64,000 nucleotides of DNA from Rhizophagus irregularis (taxonomy: Eukaryota > Glomeromycota > Glomeromycetes > Glomerales > Glomeraceae). Both the position numbers and the translations under genes were made by a program. The stretch spans positions 1,860,001-1,924,000 of the forward strand of contig NC_089455.1 in the NCBI RefSeq assembly GCF_026210795.1, written 5' to 3'. The notes under the pieces were generated by a model. The model made no database searches, had not been told where the DNA came from, and saw only the letters and a program-made list of their open reading frames with translations. Positions within the stretch are counted from its first letter, which is position 1. The number at the start of each line of letters is the position of its first letter. Shown here piece by piece: positions 58,221 through 64,000 of the stretch.

Positions 58221-60432
58221 CCTATTAGAAGTTTTCAGATCCTGTCCTACTTGCGTGATACCGCCAACTGTGTAACTTTGGAAAATTGCAGTCAGTAGTG
58301 GACAATGGAGAGAAGATCTTTTTGAAATCAATGCACCAATCAATAATTGCTGACTATAATTGATAATCTTTAGTGTGTTGATGATTTCCAATGTAACTTT
58401 ATGAACTTTAACTTACTTCAAAAATTTTCAGATCTTCTTCAGTGTACATTTCTTTCCTGCTCATTATGTACATCTTACTAAACTTTGCGTAAAGTTCGCA
58501 AAGTTCTTTACAGGTTATTTCGTTCCCTTCAAAAATTTCATCTAAGGCAAAAAGGGCAATTTTCATTATGTTACGATAGTCTGACACAGTAAGTACGTTT
58601 ATATGTCCTAATTTATGTAAGAGTTTAAGACCCGGGAAGCGAGAAATCTGACGAAGTCAATCATCAAATTTTTTTTGTAGTTCTGTTCTTCCGACTGCCT
58701 TCAAAATATCTTATGTAAATTCCAATTGGTATTTGAAGAGTCTAAAATCGATATGGTGCATATAATCAGGAACGCAGGCTTCGTATATATTCAAATTTCT
58801 GAAACAAATTATATATGCGTAAAAATTTACATCTTTGAAATTCATTACAGAAATATAAAGATATTTACGGAAATTTCCAGAAGGAATTTTCAACAGAATG
58901 CACAGAATACTCCTTTCCTTGGCCATCGTTGATTACTTGCTTCATATTTTCATGAGTTCTATGAGGTACATTCTCTAGTTTAAGACTCATATTGTTCAGA
59001 TCACTTTGCAAAACCATGCAAGTATGGCATGGCATTTTGCACCGCGCTCCTTTATATGTCGCAGTTATATCATCAGCTTCAAGCATATCTGCGAGAAAAA
59101 AAGATATCCGTGCAGCGAAAGTAATCACTTGTCCATTAATTCCAAAATATTGCGCTTCAGATTTTTCTAATAAAGGTTGGAGCATAATTTTGAAGCATTT
59201 ATGATATACATCGCGCTGTAAGCTTTGAAAACTTTTTGTTGTTTTGATTCCTGTATCTTGGACTTTAGGGAGAAATCCTAAAAGAATTTTAGCCTCCGGC
59301 AAATTACAAACACGATTTGGAATGTTACCAAGAGTTAAAAAAACTGGATGGCCTGATGATTTCCCAAGTCCATCGAAAGTTGTTGCGTCTGAGTATAAGA
59401 TGATGGACAATAGTCAATTTAATAATGGAAGGTTCTTTTCGGTTTCTAACCACCAGTTACCTTCGAAAGGTTCGCCAAATATTCTTGTTTCACCTCTATC
59501 ATCCTGAGAATATAAACAACTAAATAAGCATAAATAATGTAATTTATCATTGCAGACGGAAATCAAATTATTATACAGACTTTCATTTTATTTTGGATTC
59601 CTTTATGGACAAAGTTATTGGCTACTTCTGGTCGTTGCAGAAGAGCTTGAATAGCACGAAAAAGTGGGCGATAGTAGAGGGTAAAATTAATTTCATTATA
59701 GGTCGCAACAACCTTTTCTTTAAAGTCTATCAAAGGTGAATTTATTTGATTAAGATAATCCTTGCCATGTTTCGTTGAACTTAGCAATGGTGATTTGTCT
59801 AAATTACTATGTTTGTTGAAAAACTTTATTATTTTATCACCTATCTTATTAGAGATATTACCCTCTACTATCAACTCCAAAAAGTCACGATATGCATCAT
59901 TCGGCCATTTTACTACGTGCTCTGGTGTGGGGTTTCCATCAACTACATCTATGGCATTATCTAATGACGCACCTTGAAGGTCTTCAGAATCAATGAATTC
60001 AGTATCTTCAAAGTTTACTAATTCTGATTCTGCTTCCGATTCTTCAAAATTTGCTTCGACCCTCTCTTCTAACTGTAACCTTTTTCGCAAATGATAATGT
60101 GGTTCATCTTCTAACTCATTTGCAATATTTACTAAGTCTTCATCTTGAGATGAAGGTTCAAATTGCTTCATCTCATCATCATCATCCTGTGATGTAAGCT
60201 TTTCTTGCGAAGTAGTTGGGTTTGGCATAATAATTGACGTGCTCCAAAGTTCTGCATCATGTTCTGATCTTATCATTTTTCTTAATGGCTGCAACAAAGA
60301 TTTTTGCTGTACTGGTGACTCATTTAGTTGGAAGGATCTCATTTTCCTGTGATGTTTAGCATTGGCATGTTGTTTTAAACCGCCGTAAGTTGAAAATTCT
60401 CTTTTACAAATTTGGCATTGATATCTAACCAT

Positions 60433-61126
60433 TTTTATTTGAAGAACAATTTATGAGGATTTATTTGCGGTATAGTAAATATTTGTTTTTATTTGTTCTT
60501 TGCTAATTTTAAGCGAATTTTAGTGATTTTATTAATGATTATTTTAATTAATGCGAAATTATGAATTTTGTGAATTTGCGAATTTTAATGAAGAATTTGA
60601 TATTTCTTTCGTTTGTGTGAATTCTCAATTTTTTTTTTTGATTTTTTTACATTTTTGGCGCAAGGGTTCAATCATTTTAATTTACAGATTTTTAATCATT
60701 CTATTTTTAAATTTTAATCATTTTAATTTGCAGATTTCTTAATTATTTTATTTTATTTTAATCATTTTAATTTGTAGATTTTTAACTATTTCTATTTTTA
60801 AATTTTAATCATTTTAATTTACAGATTTTTAACTATTTCTATTTTTAAATTTTAATCATTTTAATTTACAGATTTTTAACTATTTCTATTTTTAAATTTT
60901 AATTATTTTAATTTACAGATTTTTAACTATTTCTATTTTTAAATTTTAATCATTTTAATTTACAGATTTTAATCATTTTAATTAATATTTTTACTGATAA
61001 TTAAATTATTTAATTTATAGATTTTGGATTTTTTTATCGATTTCAGTAATCAATTTTTTATTTAAATTGTTTTGTAAATTTCAAGTATATTTTTTCCTAT
61101 ACAATTTTCTAAATTAGTTGTTAATA
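60433..61126. repeat. Intergenic region of F2 with about 58-bp repeats
   Basis: Between the divergent start codons, a unit TTTTAATCATTTTAATTTAC followed by AGATTTTTAACTATTTCTAT recurs about five times (60660-60990). It holds both promoters but no named element is visible. Confidence 0.7.
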
Positions 61127-62810
61127 ATGTCAACGAAAAATACTAAGAAAAAAACTGGAAAAAATGCAAAGAAAAAAATGAAAGTTTCCCATAATAGTCT
61201 GGAAAAAAAAGATGAAGCTTCTCAAAAAACTGGAAATATATTATCTCAAATTTTATCAGGTACAGTCCGTCAAGGAATTGCATTTCTTACATTAATTTAA
61301 TATTATAATTAATCTTCGCTTGTTCAATCGACACCAACAGCTGATGATGTATCATTACAAGATACAGGAAATGTTGATGATAATGCTTCAGCTTCAATAT
61401 CTTATATTGAAACTTGTACTGGCCCTGATTACGATAATATTTTAACTTCAACACCCCATACCGAAGGACCGTTCGTGTTGGTTGTTCCAGATGAAATTTT
61501 CAAGTCTTCAACATCCAATAATCCTACAAAAAGTATCAAAAGTGGCAAGCCAAAAAAAAATCAGGGTAGATCATTAACGCCCATTGTTGGTAATAATTCA
61601 ACAAGAAATCTTGAAAATTCTCCAACTAAACCCGATGATGATTCAAACCAAAGAACTTCCACACCTATCAGAGCACCCACACCTATCAGAGCTTCTACAC
61701 CTATCACACCTATGCAAATTGATGACGAATATTGTAACTTCGAAAAACGTGACGAATGTTACCTTACAATTGAGAAATTCAACTATACTATGAAATTATT
61801 AGACGAAAAAATCACTTCAATATATCGATTATGCTGACGTATTAGTGAGCAACAACAATTAGATTCTCAAATGATACAGAGACTTGTGGTGGTCGATGAG
61901 CTTTCAGATGAATTTTGGAACGTACGTTACTTTAATAGATTTAGCAACTTTATTTGATCTCAAGATATTTAAAAATAACTGATTGTCTTTACAGCGCGCA
62001 TATAAAAAGGTGTCCAAAGAACTTATTCCGAAGATCCTATTTTCTTCAGATACGGAGTACCGTAAAGCTTTAGAGAAATACCTCGCTGAACATGCCAGTC
62101 ATTATATTGAAAATCTTGGAAGAAATACGTGGATTTCTCTATTCGAATCAAAGTTATTACCAGAAGTACGTGAAATCATTAATAATAATCAATAATAATA
62201 ATAATAATAGTAATCTGAAATTATTTGATTATTAAGATAAAAAACAAATGCCGAAGCAAGCAAAATGATTTAGCGGCAAATATTCGAAATACTATGTTTT
62301 CTAACTTCGGTGAGCAGAAGTTAGAACGTGTGGATAGCAGTGCGTCCTCTAAAAAGATTGCCGAATGGAAAAAAAGTGCAAAAACGCGAGAAGCATATTG
62401 AGAACTTTTCGAAAATCAAGGTATTTTCACGAAAATAACCTCTTCTGTTTTCAAATCATACGAAGGCAGTGAGCTTCTTCCAAAACACCGGGTTTATGTA
62501 CTCACCATCTGCGATATTGTCTTAAATCCCAGTAGCCCTGGGATTAAATGCAACAACAAGTTAGTTTTAAAGAGAGTTAATTTCTTATGGTAATAATAAC
62601 GTTCATCAGTACTTTGAAGTTAAAAATTTTTAAATATTTCGCAAATATTAATGTCAATCAAAAATAAAGTTACTGTAACTCCGCGTTTGTTTCAGGAGTT
62701 AGCTGAGAAATAAAATTCAGAACAAAGTCCAGAGATTTCATCTATGATCGAAGAATCGAGCGATGCTGATGATGGTAATAGTAGTAGTTACGAAGAATTA
62801 GTAAGTCAAA
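61127..62810 (+). pseudogene. Accessory gene of Plavaka element F2
   Basis: Exons 61127-61259, 61341-61921 and 61995-62165 are clear from GT/AG borders and phase. Further coding lies at about 62215-62420 (KCRSKQNDLAANIRNTMF, EQKLERVDSSASSKKIAEWK), about 62430-62560 (ITSSVFKSYEGSELLPKHR) and an acidic end at 62740-62800, with uncertain borders. Order: Lys-rich start, Ser/Thr/Pro acidic middle with TPIRA repeats, a conserved CYLTIEKFNYTMKLLDEKIT segment, then W-N-x-AYKKVSKELIPKIL across an exon border. The last motif resembles WNKIYKHVSKNIMP in the element N gene. In-frame TGAs at 61835 and 62216 are CGA in copy F1. Function unknown; divergent pairing with a transposase suggests a transposition partner. 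Confidence 0.7.
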
Positions 62811-63534
62811 GTTATTATCTGGTATATAAGTATTTTTACACCGCGTTAATTTATTTTGCTAATCTAAATCAAAAAAATTTACAGCTCAAGAGTTTAGATT
62901 CGAAATTCTCTTAATATTCGTCAAATTTCTTTGTATTACATTAATTTTCAGAATTCGGAAATTTGTATTTGAAATTCTTCAATTTTTTTTGAATATATTT
63001 TATTAAATAAATTACATATTAAATAAATTACTATATATAAAATTATTTGTAATAATTGTGATGATCAGTAAAATTAAATATATTTGAATTATTTTGAATA
63101 TTTATTTTTTAAAAATCTTCGCAGAATTTCGTTATTTGTTTTTTTTATAATCTTCGCAGAATTTCATTATTTATTTTTTAAAAATTTTCGCAGAATTTTG
63201 TTTCTTGAAATTCTGCGCAGTTTTTGATGAATTTTTTTTTCCAAAAACTGCCAACAGAGTCACAGATCTGCGCAAAAATGTCACCTGCAGATCTGCGCAG
63301 ATCTGCACCCCAAAAAATTTCCCAATGTTATTTTCACGTGTTAGTGCATAACGCTGTAATGCGGGCCAAATGTGACATTTTTCTACGGTGATACTGGGAA
63401 AGTTAAATTAACGAAACTGCGCCACAATAAGTAAATTCAATTTTTATTCAAGATTCGATTTAAAATTGATTCTTATCGATTTTTGATAGTTTCGATTTTA
63501 ATCAAATCTTTTCCGATTCCTATTCTAGAGGTAC

Positions 63535-63971
63535 TAAGGTTGCCTGCCGAAACTAAAAAGGAAATTCCGAAAGGTTTCGGCCAATCAAATCAAATGCCGA
63601 AAATGCCGAAATTAGGCCAAAACTCGGTCTTAATTTTGGCCAAAATTAAAATTCGGCCGAAATTATGATATTGTGTCCCGTGACGTTACACAAACTTCCA
63701 AAAAAGGAAATTTTGTTTCCCAGTAAAATCGGAGAAATGTGTCGCACAAATGTTACACAAATTTCCATAAAAGGAAATTTACATGTCGATCATTATTCCG
63801 GCCTGAATTATAGTATTAATGTTGGCCAATAATTTCGGCCAAATTTCGGCCTTTCGGTAAAAGTTTCGGCATTGTATAATTTCGGCAAATTTACTTTTAA
63901 TTGCCTAAACTTTCGGTTTTAAAAAAGTTTCGGCCTTGGCCTAAACTACTTGATTTCGGCAAGAAACCTTA
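63535..63971. mobile_element. hAT-like MITE L
   Basis: Ends TAAGGTTGCCTGCCGAAAC and, on the right, reverse complement TAAGGTTTCTTGCCGAAAT, with the perfect 8-bp duplication AGAGGTAC (63527-63534 and 63972-63979). The interior is full of TTTCGGCC/GGCCGAAA words. It inserted in the integrase gene four bases from the K1 target, so the two TSDs overlap. Confidence 0.9.
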
Positions 63972-64000
63972 AGAGGTACTGAAGCTTTATATTGGCTAGC
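63972..64000 (-). pseudogene. Retroviral-type integrase, upstream fragment (a), cut by window end
   Basis: The minus strand reads ASQYKASVPLE, which joins in frame to DCSSAHIAK at 55710 once MITE L, K1 and their extra target copies are removed. The rest of the gene lies beyond the window. Confidence 0.65.

Larger units (their letters stand above)
56736..60432 (-). pseudogene. Plavaka-type transposase of element F2, seven exons
   Basis: Exons: 60432-59581, 59503-58869, 58798-58417, 58353-58251, 57621-57497, 57416-57027 and 56966-56736. All junctions are in phase, giving about 905 residues. The N-terminus is a C2H2 zinc finger (CQICKREFSTYGGLKQHANAKH). Exon 2 holds the family hallmark LYSDATTFDGLGKSSGHP and LTLGNIPNRVCNLPEAKIL, then a Cys pair (CKMPCHTC). 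Exon 3 has EACVPDYMHHIDFRLFKYQ; exon 4 PKLHSWRYH; exon 5 IRKYGALNGLLTKTYETLHK; exon 7 ALVRWFDI and IPISSINQEVHIVSRFGKVN. In-frame stops: one TGA in exon 2, a TAA and a TGA in exon 3, a TAG in exon 6. The exon 3 TGA (DD-stop-LRQI) is probably a former CGA. MITE B3 sits in intron 4. Otherwise the gene is nearly complete. Confidence 0.88.
56215..63327. mobile_element. Plavaka element F2, 7.1 kb, two genes
   Basis: Left end TATCGGAAAATTTTTTGGGG and right end CCCCAAAAAATTTCCCAATG, each with GCAGATCTGC-type blocks just inside. It contains a seven-exon transposase gene on minus and an accessory gene on plus, divergent, with a 58-bp repeat between them. It lies inside K1. No clear TSD could be fixed because the terminal bases vary between copies. 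Confidence 0.8.
55719..63522. mobile_element. hAT-like element K1, split by Plavaka element F2
   Basis: Ends TAGGGATTGGAATCG and, on the right, the reverse complement TAGGAATCGG, with the perfect 8-bp duplication TTCTAGAG (55711-55718 and 63523-63530). Its own sequence is the left about 500 bp and the right about 195 bp. They share a long inverted stretch (CCCAGTATCACCGTAGAAAA at about 56055 and its complement near 63390), so K1 was a palindromic MITE before F2 (56215-63327) inserted. Related to MITE K2. Confidence 0.85.

Overview
The window reads as nuclear DNA of an AT-rich, transposon-laden fungus. Short GT...AG introns, Plavaka/CACTA transposases, a Crypton-type tyrosine recombinase and LINE fragments of a familiar style suggest an arbuscular mycorrhizal fungus (Glomeromycotina, Rhizophagus-like). 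The organism is inferred from protein style only. No housekeeping gene, rRNA gene or free tRNA gene was recognised. Almost everything is mobile DNA, much of it nested, and many elements have readable boundaries: target-site duplications (TSDs) of 8 bp (hAT-like), 3 bp (CACTA-like) or TA (Tc1/pogo-like).

Layout. 0.5-1.0 kb: a MITE with a second palindromic MITE inside it. 2.1-3.3 kb: an intact Crypton-like recombinase gene. 4.0-7.8 kb: two hAT-like elements filled with tandem hairpin repeats. 8-14.5 kb: AT-rich spacer with tandem repeats and one MITE. 14.5-16.1 kb: a decayed gene and a small intact cysteine-rich gene. 16.5-23.2 kb: MITEs, remnants of a CACTA/Plavaka transposase and of a pogo transposase, and a broken LINE split by a 1-kb hAT-like element. 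23.2-37.1 kb: a decayed two-gene CACTA/Plavaka element (transposase on minus, RS-rich accessory gene on plus), split by a 7.8-kb Tc1-like-ended insert. That insert holds six LINE/SINE-like units separated by seven copies of one 15-bp sequence. 37.3-44.9 kb: a partial Plavaka accessory-gene copy and an element made of tandem hairpin or mini-exon-like repeats that has received three MITEs.

45.1-64 kb: one retroviral-type integrase gene on minus, broken by three separate insertions with exact TSDs. These are a 9.9-kb two-gene CACTA element (45361-55291), a hAT-like palindromic element (55719-63522) that itself swallowed a 7.1-kb Plavaka element, and a 437-bp MITE (63535-63971). Removing the inserts rejoins the integrase frame at each site.

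The most interesting pattern is a recurring two-gene plan in three Plavaka/CACTA elements: a transposase gene and a divergently transcribed, multi-exon, acidic or low-complexity accessory gene, with tandem repeats between them. The accessory proteins are related (same exon phase, one exon of exactly 91 codons in two of them, a shared W-N-x-x-Y-K-x-V-S-K-like motif in two). They may play the TnpA-like role known from plant CACTA elements. Several stop codons in these genes are CGA-to-TGA changes, and comparing two copies shows further CpG transitions, as expected from cytosine methylation and deamination.
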